From Bacteroidota bacterium (GTDB lineage Bacteria; Bacteroidota; Bacteroidia; Flavobacteriales; Flavobacteriaceae), in contig JADFOK010000007.1 in the NCBI GenBank assembly GCA_022562895.1, positions 1 through 64,000 of the forward strand: DNA of 64,000 nucleotides, written 5' to 3'. The position numbers and the translations under genes are program-made. A model generated the notes under the pieces. That model did not search any database. It was given only the letters and a program-made list of their open reading frames with translations, and was not told the DNA's origin. Of this stretch, positions 16,485 to 25,734 are shown piece by piece (position 1 is the stretch's first letter; each line of letters begins with the position of its first letter).

Positions 16485-18155
16485 ATGAAAATTTCAAAAT
16501 CCTGTCTATTGGTTGCTATAATAGCAATCTTTTTAACAAGCTGTGGTGTTAGTATAGCTCCTATAGTTTCAGTGCCTATAGGAAACATTGATGCATTGCC
16601 TTTAAAGGTTACCCCCCTTTCAGACACACAATACAAAACTTGGGGTGCATCAGATCTAGTAAATGACACAATCCCCGGAATGAGCATAAATAAAGCCTAT
16701 ATCGAAATTATAAAAAATCAAAAAGGGAAAAAAGTTATTGTTGCTGTAATAGACAGTGGTGTTGATATTGAACACGAAGATCTTAAAAATCTGATTTGGG
16801 TGAATAAAGACGAAATTCCAAACAATGGAATAGACGATGATAATAATGGATATATAGACGATATCCATGGGTGGAATTTCCTCGGAGATATAGTGGGTGA
16901 AAATATGGAGTATGTTCGTTTTATCAAAAAATTTGAACCTTATTTTAAAGGTAAGCCCGAAGCTTCAATTAGTGCCGCCGATAACGCAGATTTTGAATTA
17001 TACCAAAAAGCCAAATCAGAATATGACAAAGAACAACAAGCGGCATTATCAAACAAGACCCGATATCAACAAATTCTTTCCCGTTTAGAGCCTGCGCATA
17101 AAGCCATTACTGAGAAATTAGGGAAAGAAGATTATTCGAAAGAAGATTTAGCCGGTATTAAAAACCCAACAACCAACGAGCAGCAACAAATTAAATCACT
17201 TACACAAATGCTTTCTTATGGAGATTCTGTTCCAGAAGTCATAGAACAACTCACTGAAGGTGTCGCTTATTTTGGGGGAAGATTGGATACGCACTTTAAT
17301 TTAAACAAAGATTTTAGAGATGTGTTAGGCGATGATCCCAATGATATTAATGACAAATACTACGGAAACAATGACGTTGATGGACCTACAAAAGATAAAG
17401 AAGATGTTCGCCATGGAACTCACGTTGCCGGAATTATTGCTGCGCAACGAAATAATGGTATAGGAATGAATGGGGTGGCTAATAATGTTGAAATTATGGT
17501 GATCCGTGCTGTTCCAGATGGTGACGAATACGATAAAGACATCGCGCTTGCTATTCGTTATGCGGTAGATAATGGCGCTTTGATAATTAATACAAGCTTT
17601 GGGAAATACTATTCTCCACACCCTGAATGGGTTTGGGATGCTATTAATTATGCTTCAAAAAAAGATGTTCTTATCGTTAATGCTGCCGGTAATGAAGGGA
17701 AAGATCTAGATACAATCCAGGTGTATCCTAATGATCAAGAAGGCACAGGTCCCGAAATATCCGATTCTTTTATTACCATTGGTGCGCTTAATTATAATTA
17801 CGGCAATAATATGGTAGCTACTTTTTCTAACTACGGAAAATCTAATGTAGATGCATTTGCTCCAGGTGTGAAAATATGGTCTACAACACCGTTGGATACC
17901 TATGATTTCCTTCAGGGAACATCTATGGCGTCTCCTGCTGTTGCAGGTGTAGCGGCAATGATTCGGTCTTTTTATCCTAGACTTTCAGCTAAACAAGTAA
18001 AGCTAATTCTGATGAACAGCGGTTTAGCTTCTAACCTTTCTGTAAGTCTGAGTGGAGATGAATCTAATGTCGATAATTTTAAAAATATCTCAAAATCCGG
18101 GAAAATGGTCAATCTTTACAATGCTTTGATCATGGCAAGTAAAATGAAAAATTAA
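16485..18155 (+). CDS. Subtilisin-like S8 protease, lipoprotein
   Basis: The start is the ATG at 16485, which opens the lipoprotein signal MKISKSCLLV...LTSC with lipidated Cys20; the frame is open from 16455 but those residues do not fit a signal. The catalytic triad is D90 (AVIDSGVD), H310 (VRHGTHVAG) and S480 (QGTSMASPAVAG), with oxyanion N403 (AAGNEG). About 170 residues (140-310) are inserted between Asp and His, much of it helical and charged, as seen in some Bacteroidota subtilases. The protein is probably anchored in the envelope. It is followed 2 nt later by an M1 peptidase, so two envelope peptidases are probably co-expressed. Confidence 0.93.
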   Translation: MKISKSCLLVAIIAIFLTSCGVSIAPIVSVPIGNIDALPLKVTPLSDTQYKTWGASDLVNDTIPGMSINKAYIEIIKNQKGKKVIVAVIDSGVDIEHEDLKNLIWVNKDEIPNNGIDDDNNGYIDDIHGWNFLGDIVGENMEYVRFIKKFEPYFKGKPEASISAADNADFELYQKAKSEYDKEQQAALSNKTRYQQILSRLEPAHKAITEKLGKEDYSKEDLAGIKNPTTNEQQQIKSLTQMLSYGDSVPEVIEQLTEGVAYFGGRLDTHFNLNKDFRDVLGDDPNDINDKYYGNNDVDGPTKDKEDVRHGTHVAGIIAAQRNNGIGMNGVANNVEIMVIRAVPDGDEYDKDIALAIRYAVDNGALIINTSFGKYYSPHPEWVWDAINYASKKDVLIVNAAGNEGKDLDTIQVYPNDQEGTGPEISDSFITIGALNYNYGNNMVATFSNYGKSNVDAFAPGVKIWSTTPLDTYDFLQGTSMASPAVAGVAAMIRSFYPRLSAKQVKLILMNSGLASNLSVSLSGDESNVDNFKNISKSGKMVNLYNALIMASKMKN

Positions 18156-18157
18156 TA

Positions 18158-20005
18158 ATGAAAAACACTATGAAAATATTTATTTGCCGTTTATTCTTTT
18201 TATTATTTGCTGGTATTGCTTTTTCACAAAACAATACCGGGTATTGGCAACAAAAAGTTGATTATAAAATGGATATCGATATGAATGTCGATACGAACCA
18301 ATACAGAGGGAAACAAGAATTGATATATACCAATAATTCGCCCGATACACTCCATAGAATATTCTATCATTTATATTTCAATGCTTTCCAGCCCGGTAGT
18401 GAGATGGATATTCGATCCCAAACAATATCAGGTTCCGATAGCCGGGTATCAGATAAAATCTCAAAATTAACGCCTTCAGAAATTGGTTTTATAAAAGTTG
18501 GCTCCCTTACCCAGGACAATATTTTGGTTGTTTATGAAGTGGTTGGAACTATTTTAGAAGTAACTCTAAATAAACCCGTTTTTCCGGGTGACAGCACTCT
18601 TTTAAAAATGGAATGGATTGCACAGGTTCCCGTTCAGATACGAAGATCTGGACGTAATAATGCTGAAGGAGTGGCTTACTCAATGACACAATGGTATCCA
18701 AAGCTTGCTGAATACGATTTTGAGGGCTGGCATGCAGATCCATATATTGCTCGTGAATTTCATGGAGTCTGGGGTGATTTTGATGTAAAAATTACTATCG
18801 ATAAGGATTATACCATTGGTGGTTCGGGATATCTTCAGAATCCACAAGAAATAGGTCACGGTTATCAAATGCCGGGTCAAAAAACGAAGAGACCTAAAAA
18901 GGGAAAATATACCTGGCATTTTAATGCACCAGATGTACATGATTTTACCTGGGTCGCCGATCCTGATTTTATTCACGACACCTATAACGGACCCAATGGT
19001 GTTACTTTACATTTTTTCTATAAAAACAATCCTGAAATTATTGATAATTGGAAAAATCTTCAGCCGATAACTGCAAAGCTTATGGCCTATTACAACGAGA
19101 ATATAGGGGCCTACCCTTATAAACAATATTCTGTAATTCAAGGTGGAGACGGTGGAATGGAATATGCTATGTGTACCTTAATTTCAGGTGAACGAAAATT
19201 TAATAGTTTGGTGGGTGTAACCTCACACGAAATGGCACACTCTTGGTTTCAGTTTTTACTGGCAACCAACGAAAGCAAACATGAATGGATGGACGAAGGG
19301 TTTACCTCTTATATTTCAGGTTGGGCCATGAACGAAGTAATGAATCAAGGCAAGTCTAATCCGACTAAAAGATCCTATCAGGGATATAATTTTTTGGTTA
19401 AAAGTGGTGAAGAACAACCACAAACCACCCACGCCGATCGTTATGCCAGTAATCGCAGTTATGGTATTAGCGCATATAGTAAAGGAGCTATCTTTATTTC
19501 ACAATTAGGTTATGTGATCGGACTAGAAAACCTGAAGAAAACTCTAAAGCGTTACTACGCTGATTTTAAATTTAAGCACCCTACTCCTAACGATTTTATC
19601 CGTGTTGCCGAAAAAGTCTCAGGAGCAGAGTTGGATTGGTATCTCATGGATTGGACACAAACCACCAATACTATCGACTATGGTATTAAAAGCGTAATTA
19701 CAGAAGAAGCCTCTATAAAGATCACACTGGAACGAATTGGCCTTATGCCAATGCCTATAGATCTAATTGTACGCTATGAAGACGGTACTGAGGAATCTTT
19801 TTACATTCCTTTACAAATGATGCGTAGTGAAAAACCAAATCCCGACCCCAATGTAAAAAGAACGGTTTTACCAGATTGGGCCTGGGCGTATCCCAACTAT
19901 GAATTTGTTATTTCAAATGGAAAAAAGGTTAAAATCATTACTATCGACGCATCAAATTTAATGGCAGACATCAATCCAGATAATAATATGTTTAAGGTAG
20001 AATAA
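18158..20005 (+). CDS. M1-family metallopeptidase, secreted
   Basis: The 615-aa product has a signal peptide (about 1-22, ending IAFSQ) and an N-terminal beta saddle domain. The gluzincin core reads SHEMAHSWFQ with the third zinc ligand Glu 18 residues on (HEWMDEGF), matching HExxH-x18-E. The upstream GDGGMEYAM replaces the usual GAMEN exopeptidase motif; GGMEY is common in Bacteroidota M1 enzymes. Alternative start codons exist 4 codons apart (MKNTMKIF). The role is probably periplasmic aminopeptidase activity on peptides, including those released by the adjacent subtilase; that link is inferred. Confidence 0.93.
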   Translation: MKNTMKIFICRLFFLLFAGIAFSQNNTGYWQQKVDYKMDIDMNVDTNQYRGKQELIYTNNSPDTLHRIFYHLYFNAFQPGSEMDIRSQTISGSDSRVSDKISKLTPSEIGFIKVGSLTQDNILVVYEVVGTILEVTLNKPVFPGDSTLLKMEWIAQVPVQIRRSGRNNAEGVAYSMTQWYPKLAEYDFEGWHADPYIAREFHGVWGDFDVKITIDKDYTIGGSGYLQNPQEIGHGYQMPGQKTKRPKKGKYTWHFNAPDVHDFTWVADPDFIHDTYNGPNGVTLHFFYKNNPEIIDNWKNLQPITAKLMAYYNENIGAYPYKQYSVIQGGDGGMEYAMCTLISGERKFNSLVGVTSHEMAHSWFQFLLATNESKHEWMDEGFTSYISGWAMNEVMNQGKSNPTKRSYQGYNFLVKSGEEQPQTTHADRYASNRSYGISAYSKGAIFISQLGYVIGLENLKKTLKRYYADFKFKHPTPNDFIRVAEKVSGAELDWYLMDWTQTTNTIDYGIKSVITEEASIKITLERIGLMPMPIDLIVRYEDGTEESFYIPLQMMRSEKPNPDPNVKRTVLPDWAWAYPNYEFVISNGKKVKIITIDASNLMADINPDNNMFKVE

Positions 20006-20016
20006 TTACTGTTTAG

Positions 20017-20260
20017 AATACGATTCTAACTATTGGAAAAACCTCAACGATAAAAATTACCGGATTGCGAAGTCCTTGTAAATAACTCAATCGAATTCAA
20101 GATGGATTAATGAGTGCTGTTTTAGATAAAGATGCAGAAGGAATTATAATCTTTAACCCTGGTGTTTGGTATTGTGGTTAAAGGTGGTAACATTAACGTT
20201 GGTGATGCCATTGATGTTAAACTTCCCGAAGAGCCCTATATAAGACTTGCTAAAGTGTAG
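20017..20260 (+). pseudogene. MOSC-domain protein remnant (truncated, stop, frameshift)
   Basis: Reading from 20017 gives TIGKTSTIKITGLRSPCK, then TAA (20083-20085) where Gln is expected, then LNRIQDGLMSAVLDKDAEG to about 20166. A 2-nt loss moves the frame to GIVVKGGNINVGDAIDVKLP, ending at the TAG at 20258-20260. This is the C-terminal part of the MOSC fold (molybdenum-cofactor-sulfurase-like, used in sulfur transfer), including its conserved Cys in SPCK. The N-terminal part is missing. It lies between the M1 peptidase and rnpA and is clearly non-functional. Confidence 0.8.
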
Positions 20261-20305
20261 TGAAGTGAAGGATTTGATGTATGCAATATTTTGTATTTTA
20301 CCCTC

Positions 20306-20662
20306 ATGAGTTTTCGCTTTACAAAATCTGAAAAACTTAAAAGCAGGAAAACCATTGAGCTTCTTTTTGAAAAAGGCAAAACGGTTACAAGTTTTCCTGT
20401 TAAAGTGTATTTTATAACAATTAAAAACGATGAAACAACACAAGCTGCTTTTTCGGTACCAAAACGAAATTTTAAAAAAGCTGTGGACCGAAATCGAATT
20501 AAACGGAAGCTTCGTGAGGCGTATCGCCTTCAAAAACATTTGTTAAATACCGATAACGGTTCAAAATTTGTGTTGTTATTTTTATATCTTAGTAAAGACA
20601 AATTACAATACACAGTAATTGAGAAGGCGATAAAAGACCTTTTTAAAAACATGAAAACATGA
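20306..20662 (+). CDS. rnpA: Ribonuclease P protein component
   Basis: The protein cofactor of RNase P, which trims the 5' leader of pre-tRNAs. The start is the ATG at 20306 (MSFRFTKSEKLKSRKTIE); a TTG at 20291 is in frame but adds residues not found in the family. The 118-aa product has FSVPKRNFKKAVDRNRIKRK, with the RNR RNA-binding motif. rpmH is not next to it, unlike in many bacteria. Its stop overlaps the ATG of the S41 protease by 4 nt, so they are translationally coupled. Confidence 0.95.
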   Translation: MSFRFTKSEKLKSRKTIELLFEKGKTVTSFPVKVYFITIKNDETTQAAFSVPKRNFKKAVDRNRIKRKLREAYRLQKHLLNTDNGSKFVLLFLYLSKDKLQYTVIEKAIKDLFKNMKT

Positions 20663-22281
20663 AAAGAAGAATATTAATCCCAATCCTGGCTTTAGTTATA
20701 TTAATAAGCACTGTTAGCTTTAAAAGCGATTTCTTCGAAATTGCCAAACAAATAGAAATATTCACTACACTTTTTAAGGAATTGAACATGAACTATGTAG
20801 ATGAGAACACTCCGGCTACCCTTATGGATAAGGCTATTAAGGGGATGCTATCAGATTTAGATCCCTATACGGTGTATTGGACCGAACAAGATGTAGAAGA
20901 CGCACGAATTAATAATTCGGGAATTTATATTGGTATTGGCGCCTCAGTACGCACTAAAAATGATAAGATAATTATTGTTGAGCCTTTTAAAGATTATCCA
21001 GCAGATAAGGCTGGGTTAAAAGCAGGAGATGAGATTATTAAAGTTGGTGAAATTTTACTTTCAGATTTTAAAGATGGTGCGGGTGAATTGCTAAAAGGAG
21101 CAGCGGGTTCTAAAATAGAACTCACTTTTATTCGGCAAGGAAAAACAGAAACTACAATTTTAACTCGAGGGGCTATAGATGTTCAGGCGGTTCCATTTTA
21201 TAAATTGATAAACACAGATATTGGGTATATCGTTCTTTCAAAATTCAATCGTAAAACCACAGTTGAAACAAAGGCTGCGTTGGAAGATTTAAAATCCCAA
21301 GGAGCTACAAAAATTATTTTAGACCTTAGAGGTAATCCGGGAGGGTTATTAAAGGAGGCAATTAATGTGGTTAACCTTTTTGTTCCTAAAGGAGAGGTAA
21401 TCACGACAACAAAGTCGGTTATAAAAAAATACAACAAAACCTATAAAACAGGCAGGAAAGCTGTGGACACCGAAATTCCCTTGGTGGTTTTAGTAAATGG
21501 TCGTAGTGCTTCAGCAAGTGAAATTGTTTCGGGTGGATTACAAGATTTAGACAGAGCTGTAATTATTGGAGCGCGAAGTTTTGGAAAAGGTTTGGTTCAA
21601 CGCCCTAAAAAACTCACCTATGGTACCCAGCTTAAAGTTACAATTTCACGCTACTACACCCCAAGTGGACGATGTATCCAGGCTTTGGATTATTGGAATC
21701 GTGATGAAAATGGCGACCCTGTTAGGGTAGACCCAAAAGAATACAATAAATTCAAAACAAAGGGTGGGAGAATAGTTTATGATGGTGGTGGTATTTTACC
21801 GGATATTGAGGTTGAAACCGCGAAGTTTAGTCCTATCACTACGGCACTGCTTAAAGATCAAGCAATTTTTGATTTTGCTACTCATTATTATTATTCACAT
21901 CAGTTAAGCACCTGGAGCAATTTTATTTTTTCTGAATCAGATTTTCAGGGTTTTCTACGATTTTTAAAAAAGAATGGGTTTGAGTATGAAACCGAAACCG
22001 AAAAGAAGTTTGCTGAAGCTATTAGCAGAGCAGATGATGACAAACTGGAGAAATATATAATAGCAAGTTATAACCGGCTTATTTCGTCTATCGCTGCTGC
22101 TAAAGAAAAAGCGTTGGTGGAAAAGAAAGCTGAAATAATGTCCTTGATAAGTAATGAAATCTTAAAACGTTATTTTTATCGGGAAGGATTATATGAATAT
22201 CAGGTAATCAACAATCCTGAAATATTAGAGGCTATTAAGGTATTAAAAGACGAGAAGAAGTATAGACGAATTCTGAAATGA
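20659..22281 (+). CDS. Carboxy-terminal processing protease, S41 family
   Basis: A periplasmic serine protease with an N-terminal signal/anchor (1-20), a helical cap, a PDZ domain (about 88-165, GIYIGIGASVRTK...DKAGLKAGDEI) and the S41 core. Catalytic S285 is in GRSASASEIV and Lys310 in SFGKGLVQ, spaced 25 residues as in E. coli Tsp. The C-terminal extension of about 150 residues is helical and charged. The family degrades envelope proteins after recognising their C-termini. It overlaps rnpA by 4 nt and the next gene by 4 nt, so the three form an operon. Confidence 0.94.
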   Translation: MKRRILIPILALVILISTVSFKSDFFEIAKQIEIFTTLFKELNMNYVDENTPATLMDKAIKGMLSDLDPYTVYWTEQDVEDARINNSGIYIGIGASVRTKNDKIIIVEPFKDYPADKAGLKAGDEIIKVGEILLSDFKDGAGELLKGAAGSKIELTFIRQGKTETTILTRGAIDVQAVPFYKLINTDIGYIVLSKFNRKTTVETKAALEDLKSQGATKIILDLRGNPGGLLKEAINVVNLFVPKGEVITTTKSVIKKYNKTYKTGRKAVDTEIPLVVLVNGRSASASEIVSGGLQDLDRAVIIGARSFGKGLVQRPKKLTYGTQLKVTISRYYTPSGRCIQALDYWNRDENGDPVRVDPKEYNKFKTKGGRIVYDGGGILPDIEVETAKFSPITTALLKDQAIFDFATHYYYSHQLSTWSNFIFSESDFQGFLRFLKKNGFEYETETEKKFAEAISRADDDKLEKYIIASYNRLISSIAAAKEKALVEKKAEIMSLISNEILKRYFYREGLYEYQVINNPEILEAIKVLKDEKKYRRILK

Positions 22282-23114
22282 TCATGGAAGAATTTTTAAC
22301 TTTCTTCGTAGAAATGCCTATCTGGCTAAAAGCTGGTTGGATTCTTTTTTGCATATCAATCTTTTGGATACTTGAGGGGTATTATAATTTTTTTATTCTT
22401 CAATACAAAAAATGGAATCATGCTAGAACTAACTTTGTGTTTCTTGCATTTGTAATGGTTATTAATGCCGGTTTTGGGTTAATTGCTGCTATTGTTTTTT
22501 TATGGTTAGGAAAATCTGATTTTGGGTTGCTAAATTTTTTTTCTGCGCCTTTATGGGTAGAGTTATTGTTGTCTATATTAGTATTAGATCTTATCGCCCA
22601 ATATGGAGTACATTATTTACTTCACAAGGTTAAGTGGATGTGGCGATTGCATATAGTACACCATAGTGACAAAAACGTAGATGTAACTACCGGGACGAGA
22701 CACCACCCTTTTGATTTTATGATTAGAGAATCTTTTGCCTTAATAGCTATTGTAATTATGGGAATGCCCGTTTCTTTTTATTTTTTTTATAGAATATTAA
22801 CCATTCTCTTCACTTATTTTAATCATGCCAATCTTCGTTTACCTATATGGTTGGACAAAAGTTTAAGTTATATTATTGTGTCGCCTAATATGCATAAATT
22901 TCACCACCATTATCAATTACCCTGGACCGACAGTAACTATGGGAATATGTTTTCTATTTGGGATCGTTTATTTGGTACGTTTGTTTATGGTGATTTTAAA
23001 AAGATACAATATGGTATAGAAATCGCCGACCATATTCAAGACGAAAATATATGGGTACAACTAGGTCTTCCTTTTAATAAAAATGTAAATTCTGAAAAGA
23101 AGGTTAGAATATGA
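22278..23114 (+). CDS. Sterol desaturase / fatty acid hydroxylase superfamily protein
   Basis: The 278-aa integral membrane protein has four or five helices and the eight-histidine di-iron pattern: HYLLH, RLHIVHH, RHHPF and HKFHHH. Family members hydroxylate or desaturate lipids or carotenoids. The end NMFSIWDRLFGTF is strongly conserved in the superfamily. The start is taken as the ATG at 22278 (overlapping the upstream stop); a second ATG lies two codons on. The exact substrate cannot be inferred. It is the last gene of the rnpA/S41 operon and converges with the GNAT gene. Confidence 0.9.
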   Translation: MIMEEFLTFFVEMPIWLKAGWILFCISIFWILEGYYNFFILQYKKWNHARTNFVFLAFVMVINAGFGLIAAIVFLWLGKSDFGLLNFFSAPLWVELLLSILVLDLIAQYGVHYLLHKVKWMWRLHIVHHSDKNVDVTTGTRHHPFDFMIRESFALIAIVIMGMPVSFYFFYRILTILFTYFNHANLRLPIWLDKSLSYIIVSPNMHKFHHHYQLPWTDSNYGNMFSIWDRLFGTFVYGDFKKIQYGIEIADHIQDENIWVQLGLPFNKNVNSEKKVRI

Positions 23115-23133
23115 ATTTCATCCTAATTTAAAT

Positions 23134-23574
23134 TTATTTTTTAATCATCAAAATATGTGGTATTCCGTCTTCAAGGAATTCTTTACCTGTGAGTTTAAAA
23201 CCATGGGTTTCATAAAACCCCGTAAGATAGCATTGTGCTGACAAAAATATTGTTTCGGTATTAAAGTGTGTTTTTATAGCTTCAATTGAGGCGTTCATAA
23301 TTTCGTGCCCGTGATTAAATTTCCTTTGTGATTCTTCAACGACTACTCTGCCAATAGAGGCTTCATATAAATAATCTCCTGCTTTAAAACAGCGTGCATA
23401 AGCAATAATTTTTTTTTCTTTTTTTCCTATAATGTGAAGTGCTTTTCGGTCTTTCCCGTCTACGTCAGGATATACACAATCCTGTTCTACTATAAAAACT
23501 TTTGAACGTAAATGAAGCAGATCATATAACTCGGAAACGGTAAGTTCTTTAAATGTTTTGGCGCTTGTTTCCAT
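23134..23574 (-). CDS. GNAT N-acetyltransferase, ElaA-like
   Basis: The 146-aa cytoplasmic protein fits the ElaA branch of GNAT enzymes: ELYDLLHLRSKVFIVEQDCVYPDVDG near the N-terminus, the acetyl-CoA loop region around GRVVVEESQRKFNHGHEIM, and FYETHGFKLTGKEFLEDGIPH at the end. The acceptor substrate is unknown. It is 5 nt downstream of the CDF transporter gene, the last of the rpiB-CDF-GNAT operon. Confidence 0.9.
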   Translation of the reverse strand: METSAKTFKELTVSELYDLLHLRSKVFIVEQDCVYPDVDGKDRKALHIIGKKEKKIIAYARCFKAGDYLYEASIGRVVVEESQRKFNHGHEIMNASIEAIKTHFNTETIFLSAQCYLTGFYETHGFKLTGKEFLEDGIPHILMIKK

Positions 23575-23579
23575 TTTGA

Positions 23580-24497
23580 TTAATCTTGAACAATTATATC
23601 TTTAGAGTCGCATTTTTTAAACTCAGGTTGAATATTTATGTGCTTAATCCCAAAATCTTGAAATAATATTTTCTCTATCCTGTTCAATATTATATCAAAT
23701 TCTGAAATTCTAATGTCCTTTTGAAAATCAATATGTGCTTCAAGATGTGTTTCCCGCTCATTTAATTGCCATATATGAATATGATGGACATTTTTTATTT
23801 CAGGAATTTGTGTTATCGATTCACTGATTTTATCAAGGTTGAGAGCATCCGGTGTAAACAACATCAATACTTTAAATGACGATTTTAATAAATCATACCC
23901 CATGATGAGTAAGTAAATAGCAATTAATATGGTTAATGTACTGTCGACCCAGAACCAGTTGTAATATTTCATTAACAATCCACCTATCAAAACCGCAATA
24001 GATGCCGACATGTCTGTAAACAAGTGTAAATAAGCTGATCGCATGTTCATATTCTCCTTAGACTCTTTTTTTAATAAAAGAACGCTAAATCCATTTGCTG
24101 CTATCGCCAATAGTGCCAACCATATTACTAATCCACTTTCAATTTCTTGTGGGTTTAAAAATCGCTTGATGGCTTCGTAGATTAGATAAAACGCAATTAT
24201 TATTAGGGTTGCTGAGTTTATAAATGCCGCAATAATTTCTGCACGTTTGTATCCAAAAGTTCTTTTTAAAGAAGCTTCTTTTTTGGAATAAAGATCTGCT
24301 ATATAGCTAATCAATAGTGATATTACGTCACTAAAATTATGAAGCGCATCTGAAAGTAATGACAAACTCCCAGAGAGTAATCCTCCTACAGTTTGTGCAG
24401 CAGTAATAAAAATATTTAATAAAATAGTAAATAATAATTTCTTCCCTTTCAAGTCTCTATGGGAATGTTGGTGATTATGTGAATGTAAATGACCCAT
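23580..24497 (-). CDS. Cation diffusion facilitator (Zn/Co/Cd efflux)
   Basis: The 305-aa inner-membrane antiporter has a His-rich N-terminus (GHLHSHNHQHSHRD) followed by six helices. The metal site is DALHNFSD in TM2 and HLFTDMSAS in TM5, the HxxxD pairs typical of CzcD/ZitB zinc exporters. The C-terminal cytoplasmic ferredoxin-like domain (about 210-300) contains HHIHIWQLNERETHLEAHI. It sits 2 nt after rpiB on the minus strand. Zn2+ is the likely substrate. Confidence 0.93.
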   Translation of the reverse strand: MGHLHSHNHQHSHRDLKGKKLLFTILLNIFITAAQTVGGLLSGSLSLLSDALHNFSDVISLLISYIADLYSKKEASLKRTFGYKRAEIIAAFINSATLIIIAFYLIYEAIKRFLNPQEIESGLVIWLALLAIAANGFSVLLLKKESKENMNMRSAYLHLFTDMSASIAVLIGGLLMKYYNWFWVDSTLTILIAIYLLIMGYDLLKSSFKVLMLFTPDALNLDKISESITQIPEIKNVHHIHIWQLNERETHLEAHIDFQKDIRISEFDIILNRIEKILFQDFGIKHINIQPEFKKCDSKDIIVQD

Positions 24498-24499
24498 TT

Positions 24500-24931
24500 T
24501 TAAGAACAGGGGATTTTTTGTACACGACGATTGTGGCGGTCTCCCTCAAACTCAGTTGATAAGAACGTTTTTACCATAGCCAGGGCTTGTTGAACACTCG
24601 TAAATCTTGCCGGAATACTTAATATATTAGCATCGTTGTGCTGTCGAGCTATTGAAGATATTTCTTTGGTCCAGCATAATGCAGCTCTTATCTTCTGGTG
24701 TTTGTTTGCTGTCATTGAAGCTCCGTTTCCGCTGCCACAGACTATTATCCCATAATCAACTTTATTATTAGATACTGCTGTTGCTACAGGGTGTACATAA
24801 TCTGGATAATCAACACTTTTGTTACTGTCTGTTCCAAAGTTCTTAACGGTGTGGCCTTCTTTTTCTAAATATTCTACAATTGCTTTTTTATAGTTTGTTC
24901 CTGCATGATCGTTTCCTATTGCTATTTTCAT
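24500..24931 (-). CDS. rpiB: Ribose-5-phosphate isomerase B
   Basis: It interconverts ribose-5-phosphate and ribulose-5-phosphate in the pentose phosphate pathway. The 143-aa length is standard. Motifs visible are GNDHAGTNYK, DYPDYVHPVA, the catalytic Cys in IVCGSGNGASMTANK, and RQHNDANILSIPARF with its conserved His. It is the first gene of the minus-strand operon. A TATCTTTG box lies 17 nt upstream. The gene borders the AT-rich gap at 24957-25406. Confidence 0.96.
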   Translation of the reverse strand: MKIAIGNDHAGTNYKKAIVEYLEKEGHTVKNFGTDSNKSVDYPDYVHPVATAVSNNKVDYGIIVCGSGNGASMTANKHQKIRAALCWTKEISSIARQHNDANILSIPARFTSVQQALAMVKTFLSTEFEGDRHNRRVQKIPCS

Positions 24932-24948
24932 AATAATTGTATTTTATA

Positions 24949-24956
24949 CAAAGATA
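24949..24956 (-). promoter_or_regulatory. rpiB operon promoter -7 box TATCTTTG
   Basis: An exact TAnnTTTG match on the minus strand, ending 17 nt before the rpiB start codon. Confidence 0.5.
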
Positions 24957-25406
24957 TTGTAAATAAAGCAGTTTACTTTTTTTATATAATTAGTTAATAA
25001 ATATGTTTATTAGTGTTAATATAAATACAAAAAAAAATTAGTTTATTTCGAATGTTTTTACAGATAAAAATTCATTTATAAAAAGCAAATTAATTAGCAA
25101 TCAGTTATTGATTAATTATCCCCTTAAGAAGGCTGTTTTTTAAACAATCATAAATTAAAACTTATTAAAAAATTACTGTTAACTAAGGTTATTCACAGGT
25201 GTTAATTATAGTATATATTTTCTTATATATCAGAGTAAAATAGAGTTGAAACTATGTTTATAAATTGATATAAAAACATATAAGTTATTATCAAAATAAA
25301 AGCATAAAAAGTTATTCTATATATTAACAAGCTATAATAAGCACCATATTTAATTTAAAAATAATTTAAAAATAAATGATTATGTATTTAGTGTTGATAA
25401 CTAAAA
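24957..25406. other. AT-rich gene-free gap; candidate replication origin
   Basis: About 450 nt without an ORF, with very low G+C. It contains TTATTCACA (25189-25197), which fits the DnaA box form TTATNCACA. On the other strand is TTATCAACA (plus strand TGTTGATAA, 25392-25400), one mismatch from TTATCCACA. A weaker TTATCCCCT lies at 25116-25124. Long A/T runs that could act as unwinding sequence lie between them. No tRNA, terminator or riboswitch is apparent. Nearby rnpA, mnmG and a parS site support an origin-proximal location. Only one box is strict, so the call is tentative. Confidence 0.4.
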
Positions 25407-25646
25407 TTAAACGATATATAAAGACGAATTACCTCCTAAATTCTTAATTAGCATTTTAGCTGAATCTACATCATCTTTATGTACTTGAAGGCGAATTCCA
25501 CCAAAAGCATTTGAATGAAAAGGAAGTATATTAATTACGGTCTCATTTAAAAAAACATATCTGATTTCATCTCTTTGAAGCAATAACTCTAAAACAGCAT
25601 AATCACCAGGATATGTATAACGTGCAATGGTTGTATAGTGTTCCAT
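25407..25646 (-). CDS. DUF2007-like putative signal-transducing protein
   Basis: The 79-aa cytoplasmic protein starts at the ATG at 25646 (MEHYTTIARYTYPGDYAV); an in-frame TTG two codons earlier is less likely. The fold resembles the small ferredoxin-like DUF2007 domain: TYPGDYAVLELLLQRDEI, then IRLQVHKDDVDSAKMLIKNL. Proteins of this type are annotated as putative signal transducers with no proven role. It is divergent from rnr (88 nt between starts) and borders the AT-rich gap. Confidence 0.8.
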   Translation of the reverse strand: MEHYTTIARYTYPGDYAVLELLLQRDEIRYVFLNETVINILPFHSNAFGGIRLQVHKDDVDSAKMLIKNLGGNSSLYIV

Positions 25647-25734
25647 AAGCAACCTATTTATAACACTAAGATAATAATAAATTAATATATGTATGGGTTT
25701 TAAACATTACATTTACAACCAACAAAAAATAACA

